DNA of 64,000 bases, taken from Spirodela intermedia. Lineage: Eukaryota > Streptophyta > Magnoliopsida > Alismatales > Araceae. The notes under the pieces are model-generated. The model was not told where the DNA came from, searched no databases, and saw nothing but the letters and a program-made list of their open reading frames with translations. The translations under genes were made by a program, and so were the position numbers. The stretch spans positions 191,001 through 255,000 of the forward strand of contig LR746271.1 in NCBI GenBank assembly GCA_902729315.2. Direction: 5' to 3'. Shown piece after piece: positions 35,019 through 46,172 of this stretch. Within the stretch, counting starts at the first letter, position 1. Every line of letters begins with the position of its first letter.

Positions 35019-36022
35019 TGGAGCTTCCTCTCTTCATCTCACCTCATACTGCACACATCCCAGCCCCCCCAAGTTTCAGTTGGTGCCCTCCACAGTGCAT
35101 CTGTTCCCCGGTAATCCTCTCACTCTCTCTCTCTAAGTCTGAGCTTGTCTGGGTGGCACCGTTGAAGCTGGATCTTGATATTCCGTTCTGAATTGTGGGT
35201 TTTTTAAATTGTTTAATCTGAATTTTGGGTTTTTTTTATCGTTTAATGTGAACTGCGAATGGGTATGGGTGATTTCTTCAATATTTTCTCTAGTTGGGAT
35301 CATTACAGCTGCATGTTTATCAAATATGGCCGCTGATCAGACATCCATATGCGTTGGATTCTTCATCGGCAGGGACATTTGCGGCGATCTACGATGAGTT
35401 GGGACGATCACCGGGCAGGTGGGGGCGGCTGCTGCTGCTGCTCAGACTCCGCCGCATCGTCACTGCAATGTTTCTGTGTTTTTCCCATCACATTTTGCAC
35501 TCGGTGGTGCCCGTAAGAATGTATACATCAAGAACATGAGGCAGTACAAGTTTCATTCTCTCACTAGACGACGTTGGAATGTCTGGCCCATCTTGATATC
35601 GCGGCATTCTCTCTCTAACAGGGTCCTCACGGGCCTCGGGCCGAGCCCGTTCATAATGATCTTTCGCTCCGGCCGTTCACATGGTTACAGTGCCGGTGGG
35701 TACCTTCGGAGGCATTGAATTGAAGGGCCATTGAAATAAATTGGAATAATCCTTCCAGTAAGAACCCACCGGCGGCGGCGGTGGTGGCCGCCGCGGCGGC
35801 GATTGCAGTGAATGGCGGAGAGGAGAAGAGAGACAAAGAGTAGTAGTGGTCATGGTCTAAGTTCTGTTTAATTAGGCTACCACTGAGTAAGATACTCCTT
35901 ACATATTCACCATCCGTCGGCAGATGAGAGGAGGTGGGGCTCCTCCTCCCTCTTGGGGTGATGAATAACTCAAAGGAGTACCATCAGGAGCAGAGGATCT
36001 TGTCATGGCGGCGGAAAACTCT

Positions 36023-36067
<45 letters not shown>

Positions 36068-36082
36068 CGTGCGTCGTCTGGT
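35019..36082. other. Convergent region between the RRM/RS and GIR-like genes
   Basis: This is the 3' untranslated region of the RRM/RS gene on the left, then about 0.5 kb of unassigned DNA, and the 3' flank of the GIR-like gene with a GA tract at 36029-36064, about 20 bases from its stop codon. A GGC/GCC triplet-rich patch lies near 35770-35800. No gene seen. Confidence 0.55.
36029..36064. repeat. (GA)n microsatellite in the GIR-like 3' region
   Basis: A GA tract of about 36 bases immediately downstream of the minus-strand stop codon. It would be a CU-rich run in the mRNA 3' end. Confidence 0.95.
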
Positions 36083-36508
36083 TCAGTTGTTGTTGCGAGT
36101 CTTGCGCGAGGAGGAGGTGGTTGTCTTGGGGTCGTTGAGGAAGTCGAGGAGGACGGTGCTCTTGCACTTGGGGCACTTGGGGTCGTCCTCGGAGAGCATG
36201 ACGTACATGAGGCAGCGGGGGCAGCCGACAAGCACCATGGACGTCGCCTCAGGGCTCCGGCTCGAGCACCTCCCCTGCTCCGTCTCCGACGACACGCACG
36301 AGCTCGGCGGCGACGAGGAAGAGGACGATGAGGAAGAAGAAGAGGAAGACGAGGAGTGGTTGGGGGAGGTGATGTGGGCGCGGTTGTGGCCGACGGCGGC
36401 GCCACCACCGCCGCCGACGCTCCCCACGGTGGCGCCGGAGGAGCCCCCCCGCCGGATCGACAGGTTCAGCCGCAGGTCCACCCTCGCGCTCTTCCCGTTG
36501 CGGCTCAT
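36083..36508 (-). CDS. GIR1/GIR2-like EAR-motif co-repressor adaptor
   Basis: 141 residues starting MSRNGKSARVDLRLNLS. An EAR repression motif of LxLxL type is at residues 12-16 (LRLNL). Then come a glycine patch, a run of about 15 serines, and the highly conserved block SPEATSMVLVGCPRC at about 85-99 with a second pair CPKC at 112-115. The two CxxC pairs suggest a small zinc-binding fold. This matches the GLABRA2-INTERACTING REPRESSOR family, which bridges GL2 to TOPLESS and histone deacetylation in root-hair control. A splice acceptor (TGCAG) lies 35 bases before the ATG, so a 5'-UTR intron is likely, and the upstream frame with no ATG is not coding. A TATA box is at 36940-36946. Confidence 0.92.
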   Translation of the reverse strand: MSRNGKSARVDLRLNLSIRRGGSSGATVGSVGGGGGAAVGHNRAHITSPNHSSSSSSSSSSSSSSSPPSSCVSSETEQGRCSSRSPEATSMVLVGCPRCLMYVMLSEDDPKCPKCKSTVLLDFLNDPKTTTSSSRKTRNNN

Positions 36509-36939
36509 CTCGCCGTCTCCCTCCTCCTCCTCAGTGGAGAAGACCTGCACCAGGTGAAGGGAAAAAGCGCAGAATTCCTTCTGGTCAGAGCCCAGGGAGA
36601 GAGAGGGAGAAGTGGAAGAATTACAGGGGGCGGCGGAGGAGGGGGAGGAGCAGGGAGACAGAGGCTCACCTCTGCGCAGCCCGGATGGCGGCGTCTGCCG
36701 GGGGTTGTGACTGGGAGAGAAGGGAAGAGCCCGGAGATGCCGGGGCGCCGCCGGCGGCTTCCGCGGAGGAGCTGCTGTTGATGTCGACGGCGGCAGGAGG
36801 ACCACCAACTTCCCTCCACTAAAAAGGGGACGCTTTCAGCAACACCGGCGGCGAGGACCACCAGCTTCCTCCCCCCTGTTGCTGCGGCTGGTCGCGCTGC
36901 TGCTGTTGCTTCTGGTGGCTGCCATCCGACGACCCCCCA

Positions 36940-36946
36940 TTTTATA
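36940..36946 (-). promoter_or_regulatory. Candidate TATA box of the GIR-like gene
   Basis: TATAAAA on the minus strand, about 430 bases upstream of the ATG. This is compatible with a leader containing the intron whose acceptor is seen at about 36543. Confidence 0.5.
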
Positions 36947-37798
36947 GGGGCCGAAAAGAGCCCCTGCCCGAGGGCGATCGACAGAAATATGTGAGGGACA
37001 GAGAGCCTACCACCAGAGCCAGCGAGAGAGAGAGAGAGAGAGAGGTGGGGTTATATTAAATTCCTTTCTTTTCCTCTCTTTACGTCTCTCTGCTTCTATC
37101 CGTTCTACATAATTAGCAGTGCAAGTGCATACAGGTGTTGAGACAGAGAGAGAGAGAGAGCGGCAGAAGCTGGTGCTGCAGAAAGGGGCGTGTGGATTGA
37201 ATGGAATTGAAGCATTTCTAGAGAGCAGAGGAGTAGACGTTCCCGGGATCGCTTGCAGAGAGGGGAGAGAGAGAGAGAGAGAGATAAAGAGGAGAAGTCG
37301 CAGTTACTGCATGCAATTACAAGCCGCAGGGAGTTCCCTCAGTCACCGCCTTCCGCGAGCTGAGGAAAAATCCGAGCTCGACAGTCAGATACTAAAAATA
37401 TATAAATACACATATAATAAAATACGCAATTTTCCCACAAATAATTGGGCTCGATGTTCATATTTTAACATTTTAAATCGGGTAAAAAAAGATTTCATTT
37501 CACAATAAATTGTGTTTCCTAAAATAAGATATAAATGGGTATTGCCGTTTTTAGCAATAATCTGAAGAACAGAGAACAATGAAAATGATTCCACGCGTGA
37601 ATCTGATTTTTTTTAAGACCAAGTTTGTTCGGTGGTCGTAATATTGGTTGGTGGGAAGGAAAGTAATATATTTTATGCATTTAAAAGTATTAAAATGCGT
37701 GTGAAGACTAATTTTTGAGAAAATTCTCAGAAGCACCATTAAAGATAAAATTCCGGGTGTTATATAAAAAAGGCTTCAGTTTAGAGAGAGAGAGAGGG

Positions 37799-37831
<33 letters not shown>

Positions 37832-38983
37832 AGGGCAAAGTTGGTTGAGCATATATATATTATATATATATATATATATTAAAAAAAAAGGTGGGTTTCC
37901 AGTGTTGGGTACAGATATCTCAGAATTTACCGGAAACAAGTAAAAAGAATATTTACATTTGTCAAATAATTAGAGGCATTAAAAATCTGGAGCCGAGAGA
38001 TTGAACACAGCCTTCATTTAGTGTGATGGCAGTCGTCACTCACGCCGTATCGCCCCTCAGTGGAATCGGATCTTCGTGCCCCCGGGCCGATGCCCCTAAC
38101 TAAGCAAGTAAATGAGCAATTAAATGGCCGCCGGTTGGCTTAGTAAATGTCTTGAATTCTGACCATTCCCCCCCACCCCCTTCCTGAGAGCTAGAGAGAG
38201 AGAGAGAGAGAGAGAGAGGGTCACAGAGCCGTGTGGGCTTCTCGTTCATGGAGGTGATATGATAAGCATACAATAAATTCTCTTGTTTGATACGTGTGAA
38301 TGGGGCTCCCCCCCTTCAACCTCTCTCTCTCTCTCTCTCTCTCTAACTAAGAACAGGAAGAGAGAGAGAGGGAGGGAAGGGTGGTGAAAGAGCAAGTTGA
38401 CCCCCTTTAAAGTCACCGTGGAGAGGGAGGGAAGGGAGCTCGAAAGGGAGTTTTGATCACATGCGCCCTCTATGTGAGAGGGAGGGGGGGGTTCATGAAT
38501 GCATGCGCCTAGACCGAGTCCCGTCGTATTACAATATTTTTAAAATTATTTTCTCGATATTTGATCGATTCCGATCAAATATTTTATCGTATTAACTACG
38601 GAGTCTCAAGATTTTCTTACAGATTTAAGCTCGTTTTCAATGAAAATATAGGGATTTCAGGCCCTCCACGTGGCAATTACTGCTGTATTGCTGGATTCAT
38701 CTGTCTTGGGCCTTCCAAGCCCGTTGACCCCGCTATTAGGGGAGCATAGGAGTCGTGGGTTGATAAGTTAAGCGATGCCTTAACCGTTGAAGCCAAGAGT
38801 GTTTGACTTTCTCTTCTCTTAAGCACGCTGGTGACTTTGATTAACGTAAAACACGGCGCCTTCAATCAATGAGCGCCTCATGTCCCAAAAGTCTACTTAG
38901 CTGACGTCTTCGCACCTACCCACGTGAGATTTACATAAACTCATCGTCCATTAAAGAACGGGTCTAGTTTCATTCGTCGTTAA

Positions 38984-38985
<2 letters not shown>

Positions 38986-39023
<38 letters not shown>
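38986..39023. repeat. (CT)n microsatellite
   Basis: A CT run of about 38 bases in gene-poor DNA. Confidence 0.95.
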
Positions 39024-39025
<2 letters not shown>

Positions 39026-40696
39026 CTATATCTCCGACTTGGGTTGATATTCGCTCATCACTAATCTCCCGCCCTCTCTCTTATCTCTGTCATCCCCGAC
39101 TTGGGTCGAGCTTCCATTCACCACATACCACCGCTCTAAAGTGTGTGTATACAGCTCTCTCTCTCTGCTCGGCAACCTAGGATGGGTAAACCAAGCGGTG
39201 AGACCGAGCTGAAGCCTCCCTGGGGAAACCGAGATCTCGGGTTCATCGCCCCCCCCGTATTAATGCCCCATCAATCTCATCGTTCATAGAACTATATAAA
39301 TACTCAAATATTTATATAGATTGATGACGTTTAATGTAATAATGTGTGTGTCTAGGGGGGGGGGGGGGGGGAAAGTCGTCCCTCCTCTCACGTCATGCTT
39401 ATGGTCTTGTTACCCTCCCGTCGGTCATGTCATAAATTAATACCCAGAAAAATATCCCCGTTTACGTTGGCCCTCGATTAACTCGAGAGAGAGAAACTTC
39501 GGTCTAAAATTCGGATAATATCTACACACACGTACTTCGGACGAACCTGGTGCCTACGAGAGAGAGAAAGAGAGAGGGAGAGAGACGATTACGTTAGTTC
39601 GGGATTAACTCCGGCAGAGAGAGAAGCTGAAAAGAAATTCGGTATAATACCGGGTTAAAAATTGACTCCAGAGGAACCTGACGCTTAGACAAACAGAGAG
39701 ATAGATAGGTAGGTAGGTAGAGAGAGAGAGAGAGAGAGAGAAGACGGTGATTGAGTTGGTCTATTCGCCCACCTCTCCTCCTCGTTCACGGAAGACGTTG
39801 ACCAGAAAATGAGATTTGAAGCGGCAACTCTGAAGGTTTCGGCGGGCCATTAAAGCTCACAGCGACTGGACGCAGTAATATGCTCCAATCCGCGCTACCC
39901 TTTCCTTTTCTTGTGTTCTGAAGAGGCCGTTCTATCCACATCTAGGCATTTCCTGTGTGGGTTCTTCCTTCCGATTATTCATAACCCAAGCTCCATTTGT
40001 TTCCTTTTTCGATCTGGAAGATCACATTCTATCTACATCCGAACATCTCTCAGTGGGCCCTTCCATTATCATAGTTTCAATCTCTCTCTCTCTCCCTCCC
40101 TCTCTCTCTCTCACGCTCGCTCTATCGAAATCCCGCCATCCGTCATCTGAGTTCTTCGGCTTTTTTAATAATCGTAAGGTCATAATACGGAGGCCGCGGT
40201 AAACATAATATTAATCTGGAAGGGGGGCCATGAATTAATAGTAAAGGCGTGCATTGCAGAGGGGAATCGGTCTTCGGCTGGACGAATCACCTGGCTTTGG
40301 TGACGCGGTTTGAATGCGATTCAATTATCCCGAATCGCCAGAATTGGATTCGTTCGGATGCAACTAAATGCCCCACCCGGTCTTCTGAACTCTCTCATTC
40401 ATGGCCGCCACGCGCGCTCTCGTTCGTCCATCTCCCGCGATTCTCTCGAGCTTGTTCTTCGATTCGAGATGGCTTCTTCTGATCTAGAGAGAGAAAGAGA
40501 GAGAGAGAGCGGGGGGTGAAGCAGGTGGGCATTCATGTGACCATTTACGGGTTTGATTTGCTGTTGCCAGCGGAAGAGCATAGCAACACGTCATGAGAAT
40601 TGAAAACCCCATTAAGACCATTCATGGCTTCTCCCATCTCTCCCCTTTTATAAATGTCTCCTTGTCTTAAAGCCGGTACCACTGTTACCGTTTTAT

Positions 40697-40698
<2 letters not shown>

Positions 40699-40738
<40 letters not shown>
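40699..40738. repeat. (CT)n microsatellite
   Basis: A CT run of about 40 bases in gene-poor DNA. Confidence 0.95.
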
Positions 40739-40740
<2 letters not shown>

Positions 40741-41692
40741 GGTTTCCTATGTGCCCATTTGAATGACGGCCCCTTTTTAAGTAAGCAGACCCATTCGGGC
40801 TGTACTCAACCCAACCAGAAAGCCGTCTTCACGGACGTGAACCAGTTCACACCCTCACGAATTGACCACCCCCTCGGACCCATAATCAGTTCTCGGTCCG
40901 CGCCAGCCTGTCACCCGGCGGCCCGGGGACGCCAACCCACGTTCGTTGACCCAACCCTTTTAAAGGTCAACACACGAAAAAAATCGTGGTCAACACCCAA
41001 CAAAAAACCCATTCCCATCAATTTTCCAATTACTTCCGAGACTAAAGATCAGAGATTTCGTAATCGACCTCTACATTTCATGACAAGAAGAGAAACTTAA
41101 ATCCGCGGCAGAAGAGATGGCCAATTTAGACGAGCAAAGGTTGACCAAATACGGGTTGTCAAAATGGAACCTACAGCCTCACGGTAGATCAAGCTAGAAT
41201 CGGTCAACCCTCACCGACCGCCCAGCCTTTGACCGATTTTGGGTCAAATTGGCCCCACGGCCCTCTCCCTTTGACGAACCCGGACCCGTTCTTGGGCCCA
41301 ATTGGACTTGCCTTCCAAATCACACCTGCTCCGTCCCAGCGGCATTCAAGCCCCCACTAGTTCCTCCCCCATTGAGGAGGAAGAAGAAGAGGTCCCCCGG
41401 ATGAACACCGTATGCGATACCATCATCAGGTCGCCATTGAAGAGAGCTGCTGGAGAGAGAGAGAGAGGGAGTAATTAAAGCTGGCGAATGAGAATCTCAA
41501 GGCGATCTCCCCCCTCCGGAGAGCCCTTCCCACAACCTCCGGCGAGTACGGCCATCGCATTAAGGAGGGGCCATCTTCCTGCTTAACTGGAAGCCCGGGG
41601 GCCCAACCCTAATTCTCGGTCATTCATTCCTTTAACTAGTCACCCACCCTTTCGCTCTTCAACTAGAGAGAGAGAGAGAGAGAGATGGGCTA

Positions 41693-41873
41693 TTAAATGG
41701 TTAAGCTGGGCACCATCCTGGGGTCTCGACAATGCCACATAGAGACAGAAGGATAGAGGGATAGAGAGAGAGCTGGGCTTTTGAATGGTTGAGATGGGCA
41801 CCATCCTGGGGTCTCCTCGATGTGCCCACAGGGCTCTCTCTCTCTATCCTTCTGTCTCTATGTGGCATTGTCG
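41693..41873. repeat. Foldback with nested direct repeat
   Basis: Left arm 41727-41773 and right arm 41833-41873 are inverted copies. A core of 30 bases (from CGACAATGCCAC on the left to its complement on the right) pairs perfectly, and the GA/CT-rich inner ends pair with an 8-base length difference. A perfect 20-base direct repeat, TGGGCACCATCCTGGGGTCT, occurs at 41707-41726 (just outside the left arm) and at 41795-41814 (inside the loop). The unit could be a small foldback element or a diverged hairpin RNA locus. Confidence 0.8.
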
Positions 41874-42750
41874 GGGCTCCCGGTTGAATTGTCCAGTCTT
41901 CGGAATGGGATTTTCCAGGCCCACCTGCGGATTCTCACTGTCTATGCTCTCTCTCTTCCTCCAGTTCGTTCACTGATGCGAGAGGATCTACCCAGGGCTG
42001 AAGATCCGAGGCCGCCTTCTGCAGGAGCAACTCCCACAACCCAAAAGCTTAGTCCAACGCTTTTACTAGCATCTCCTGCCAATCTGGACGCGATTCCTCG
42101 TCGACGAACCCGTTATCACCATAATAATGGGGGTTTCTCCCCCGTTATCACCATAACGGGCCGGGCCTTTCACGAGCTTAAGATGATCTCTTAGGCCGGC
42201 CCGCCCGGAGGAATTGGGCTCGGCCCGAGAAGATTAAGAATGTGTCAACGCAGTTCTCGATCCTTAATGGGAGAAAGATGGTCTCTTTAGTCATATACTC
42301 GATCCCAAGAATCTCTGATATTGAAGGCAGGGGAAGAGTTACCGCGCTCGATCTATTTTTTCAATAATCAAAGAGTTAAACAGTGATTAATTTTTATCAA
42401 GGACGGCCGCAGGAGGACAACGTTCTCTTCATTAGACCAGTAAAGCGGGCAACAAGCCTGTCTGGATTACCGGCTTTGACTTACAGTGTGATTGAAAAGT
42501 CAACTCGAGACAGAAACATGGCAAGGAGGATCACCCCCCCACCCCCCCGGTCGAGTCCACCAGCGCCACTGCTGTTAATCAGAATCATAGACAGCCGGCC
42601 GGCCATATCACCCACTTGGATCCAACGCCAACGCAAACTATCGGTGACCGCGATTTGACTTCACGCACACGAATTTTAAGTCAACCTCGAGAGCACATAC
42701 GGCCGAAAAGCTCCCTGGCTCAGATTCCCAGGTTTGTAAGGCTAAAATTC

Positions 42751-42879
42751 TTAGCATAAACGTGCAGACCGCATATCCTCCGACGGCTTCCAGTGCCTCT
42801 TCCTCTGGTTGATGAACCAGTTGTTGATCTGCTTCTGATCCAGCCCGGTAACCTCCGCGAGCATTGCCTTCTCCTCTTC
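42751..42879 (-). pseudogene. Orphan class I KNOX homeobox terminal exon
   Basis: On the minus strand, directly after a splice-acceptor-like CCCAG, the frame encodes the second half of a TALE homeodomain: [20 protein letters not shown], then [16 protein letters not shown], then RSARLC and a stop (43 codons). The [25 protein letters not shown] block is specific to class I KNOX proteins, and the acceptor sits at the intron position known inside the KNOX homeodomain (after WPYP). No ELK or MEINOX exons are seen to the right before eS17, nor between eS17 and PsaO, so I read it as a detached or relic exon. A KNOX gene with a very large intron enclosing eS17 is the alternative. Confidence 0.75.
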
Positions 42880-43530
42880 CTGGGTCGTCTCCTAAACCCA
42901 TATCCCGATGTCCCCTGGGTCGGCTCTGATCCGTTTGGACTGAAACTGGGTACTCAAAACGCGTTGACTCCAGCAAGATCCACGTGCCCAATAAATCGCC
43001 ACCCAAGAAGGGCCTACTAGAACAAGGATGAGCAAGCTCTGTCCAGGAGACCGTTAGCTGCTGGAACCCCATCTTCTACAGATCATAATAGCCGTCCTAT
43101 GAACAGATGGGAAAGCGACAAATCGAATGCCTTTTCAATTAGCACGGATGAAGCAGGCGATGTGGTCCATAGAACAAACAGGAGCGCGCAGAGTCAACAC
43201 CGTTGTCCAAAGACTGGAAAGACTGACCGGTAGAAGCGTGAGATCAGCGGAGGCGCAGCATTCCAGAGGACTTTGGTCTTCGGTCCGAAATCGATTGCCA
43301 ATGGGAGACTGGAATGGGAGCAACAGGGAGACCCCCATCTGCGCTTTTCTGATTGAGAGTATGCATCCACAGAGGGATTATAATTAAATGCATAAATCAG
43401 ATCTGCCGGAACAGGAGGAATATGACGGGCGAGATCCCCAGAAGGAATCAAGAATGAGGAGAAATCATGCAAAAAAATAGGGCAACCCACGAGGTGCACA
43501 GGGTCGAGGTGGGGTCGCCGGAAAATCCCT
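42880..43530. other. Spacer between KNOX exon and eS17
   Basis: About 650 bases, with the 3' flank of eS17 on the right. I looked for the KNOX ELK/helix-1 exon on the minus strand and did not find it. No other gene seen. Confidence 0.55.
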
Positions 43531-43968
43531 CTAGTACCTTCCCCTTCCCCCCAGCCCGCCGTGGCCGCCGAAACCGCCAGGGCCACCGGCGGCGAAGGAG
43601 GACTCCGCCTGCTTGACGACGCCAGGGAGATCGGCCATGCCGAGAGCGGCGAGCATCTCGATGGTTTCCTTGTCGACCTCAATGCCGTCCGTCTTGATGG
43701 CGGACACTTCCGGGACGAAGTCCATGCGGCGCTCCCTCTCCTCCTCCTGCAACTTGAGCGAGATGCCCCTCACGGGCCCACGCTGGATGCGCTTCATCAG
43801 GTGGGTGGAGAAGCCGGCGATCTTGTTGCGGAGGCGCTTGGAGGGGATGATGGCCACCTCCTCCAGGATCTTCTTGTTAGTGTGGAAGTCGAGGGTCATC
43901 CGCGAATAGTACCGCTCGATGACCTGCCGCGACGACTTCTTCACCGTCTTCGTGCGCACTCGACCCAT
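43531..43968 (-). CDS. RPS17: 40S ribosomal protein S17 (eS17)
   Basis: A single-exon gene of 145 residues beginning [20 protein letters not shown], followed by [20 protein letters not shown], the basic block [20 protein letters not shown] and [20 protein letters not shown]. It ends in a glycine-rich tail ([15 protein letters not shown]) typical of plant eS17. This is a cytosolic small-subunit protein. Length and start are exactly as in the family. The upstream side contains TGGGCT/AGCCCA-type elements that are usual in plant ribosomal protein promoters. Confidence 0.98.
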   Translation of the reverse strand: MGRVRTKTVKKSSRQVIERYYSRMTLDFHTNKKILEEVAIIPSKRLRNKIAGFSTHLMKRIQRGPVRGISLKLQEEERERRMDFVPEVSAIKTDGIEVDKETIEMLAALGMADLPGVVKQAESSFAAGGPGGFGGHGGLGGRGRY

Positions 43969-44083
43969 TTTCTTCCTCCGCCGCTCTCAGAAGAAGGAAA
44001 AGAATCCGGCGCAAACCGGGCGCTTTACTCTCCTCCTCCCCCTGCTGTTCGGGCAAACCAGGTGCTCAACGGGCCATTCTTAT

Positions 44084-44089
44084 TGGGCT
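44084..44089 (-). promoter_or_regulatory. Site II-like element upstream of eS17
   Basis: TGGGCT lies 116-121 bases upstream of the eS17 start, with further GGGCC and AGCCCAA cores at about 44071, 44100 and 44177. TGGGCY (site II) elements are common in promoters of plant ribosomal protein and other growth-related genes. No telobox (AAACCCTAA) was seen close by. Confidence 0.4.
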
Positions 44090-45665
44090 TTTTTTTAACG
44101 GGCCAACGGCCAATGGGGAGATCCATAGAAATGTTATAGCCTCGAATGGCTGCCCATGTCCATTTAATAGAGATGAGCCCAATAATATGATAAAACTTGA
44201 GTCTTTACATGAATCGAGGCTGATTGCCTAAGAAGACCATACAAAGCCCAATGGAAATAAATAAAGTTTGTATGAGATTAGTCTCTACTATAATGTGCAT
44301 ATGTTAATGTGGCACAAGACAATGCACAATGGTGTGGACCATAACATACATAGAGCATGCTTTATACATCCATAACAATGCAAATGACCAAGGATGTGGT
44401 GATGCATGTGAGATGATAATAAATATGTTGTACAAGTCATAATTGAAGTCAATAAATCAACAACAAAAGATCATCCAATATGTAATATGACACATTTGAC
44501 TTGACATATGGGTATGATCATCTAATGTGTATGAGAGGGGTGACTTCTCTATTCTTCAAAAGTCAATTTTGATATATGCCTAATAAGGGCCTATATCAGA
44601 ACAAGGAAGAAGAGAGGGCTAAGGCCCATCAGGCCCAATTAGAACCTCCTTTAAATCCAACTATGGAGCCTTCCCCAGGGAGCAGGAAATTAGAAGAAGA
44701 AGGATCCTTGACTGTCTCCCTCCTCTACCTCTCCTCTGCCACTTCCATTTGGGGTTCTTCTTTCTATGTGAAAATCTTTTCTCTGGTTGGATTTGGAAAT
44801 TGTTCTTTAGGAGATAAAATTCAACAGCAAGATACAAACTGAGATCATATCAAAGTCAAGTCGATAAGATAACATGTCACTATGTGAAGAGAGGTCAACT
44901 AGTAACTCAAAAAACTTTGATGTGTAGGAGATCTCAGAGAAGTTATATAAAGTGAATATGTGAAATATGCATGCTGTGTAACCATTCCTTTTATATGATT
45001 AACTAAATGATGCAAGATCTTTGGGTGATATGTGCCATAGAGATTATCTAAAATGATGTCTTTTACAATAGTCATCTAATAATATATGTAGAGGCATTAC
45101 TTGATTATTGCCTCCACTCATCTTCATTTCATTTTTAATTATATATACCTCTTCATAGTGATATCAATTTCTATAAGCCTTTTTTCATATATTTAGTATT
45201 TTATGTGAGTATCAATAAAATTTAGAGCACAATAATTTTATTTTATGATTTCAAAATTATTTTTTAGTATAATAATTAATTAATTGACATATCTCTGGTA
45301 CTTTACGATCATTATAATATAATTCAATAAATACAAACTATCCCGTTAGGTTCCACAAATAAAATTATCCATCACAAACATATATTATCCTCTAATTGAT
45401 AAGTGGCTATTATTCTCTATTTTTCAAAAAATGGAAGTATAATATTCCGAACACATTAATGTTGCTTAATCCAAGAATGCCGAGTCCTAACAATGAATTA
45501 GAAGATTTTTCAGAACTAAGTAAATCGTAAATATTTATTACATCATTATCATCAATTTGATTAATGATCTGATGGGACGTACCACAATATTTATTTATTG
45601 ATTTGTTGGGGCCTACGGCACGAGGCTGTAGATGCCCTCCAAAAATCGGCGTATGCCGCTTTCTG

Positions 45666-45725
45666 TGACGAGCACACGGTATTCTTTAGTAAAAGGCGAA
45701 AGAATAGTTCGCTCTGTGCTCATCA
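45666..45725. repeat. Short imperfect hairpin
   Basis: The segment starting TGACGAGCACAC..ATTCTTT at 45666-45687 and the segment AAAGAAT..TCTGTGCTCATCA at 45699-45725 are inverted copies with a few mismatches and a small bulge, leaving an 11-base loop. It could be a fragment of a miniature inverted-repeat element. Confidence 0.5.
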
Positions 45726-45887
45726 CGCGGCTGCGTAACTACGAAGGAGCAGGTGCATCGAATTAAATAGTTTCCTGGTCTTGTGGATAATTGAGAAACC
45801 GATGTGGGACAAAATTGCAAGGTTTTCTTCGTCGATTTCTTCTGGGTCATGCTCGTTATGGGGCCGGCAGTCGGCATGTGCGAGGAC

Positions 45888-45937
45888 CACGTGTCCGGCA
45901 TATCCGGAATGGATCGTCTTATCCGAACATCCACGTG
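45888..45937 (+). promoter_or_regulatory. G-box / I-box module upstream of PsaO
   Basis: Two palindromic G-boxes CACGTG (45888-45893 and 45932-45937) flank CTTATCC (45918-45924), the reverse complement of an I-box GGATAAG. The module is about 235-285 bases upstream of the PsaO ATG. G-box plus I-box pairs are classic light-responsive modules of photosynthesis genes. No clear TATA box lies between it and the ATG, while a CT-rich patch is present at about 46045-46060. Confidence 0.65.
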
Positions 45938-46172
45938 GCGAGTAAATATTTGTCCACATCATCAGGCCTCCATCCCCTGAAATCCACGGGGAGGAATCCG
46001 CATCACAAATTCTGGCGCGCAGAATCAGTTAGCTCGCCGCCGTCTCTCTCTCTTCACTCCCCCCCATCGACGCCTCTGCCCCCTCCTACAAACCACCTCA
46101 GATCATCGTCTCCCCGGAGAGAGTTGGTGATCTGATCTGAGCGAAGGAAGGAGACAGAGGAAGAAGGGAAGA

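Larger units (their letters stand above)
36509..42750. other. Long gene-poor, microsatellite-rich region
   Basis: About 6.2 kb with the GIR-like promoter at its left end. It contains GA/CT tracts (about 37023-37045, 37787-37823, 38191-38218, 38321-38344, 38986-39023, 39719-39741, 40699-40738, 41665-41684), an AT run (37853-37880), a G run of about 17 bases (39355-39371), the foldback at 41727-41873 and TTGAC/GTCAA cores at 40940-41280. No open frame resembles a known protein. The density of GA/CT runs is the highest in the window. Confidence 0.5.
43969..46172. other. Divergent region between eS17 and PsaO, with an AT-rich island
   Basis: About 2.2 kb. The left 150 bases are the eS17 promoter. 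From about 44150 to 45620 the DNA is markedly AT-rich, lacks the GA/CT runs found elsewhere and shows no coding frame I can identify. A small hairpin lies at 45666-45725. The last 300 bases are the PsaO promoter with G-boxes and an I-box. Confidence 0.55.

Noticed and set aside
38677-38865. Short frames and conserved-looking GGGCCTTCCAAGCCCGTTGACC sub-blocks near 38.7 kb
   Set aside because: No tRNA fold, no protein match and no repeat partner seen in the window.
45686-45962. Small minus-strand frames overlapping the PsaO promoter
   Set aside because: They overlap the hairpin and the G-box/I-box module and show no family resemblance.
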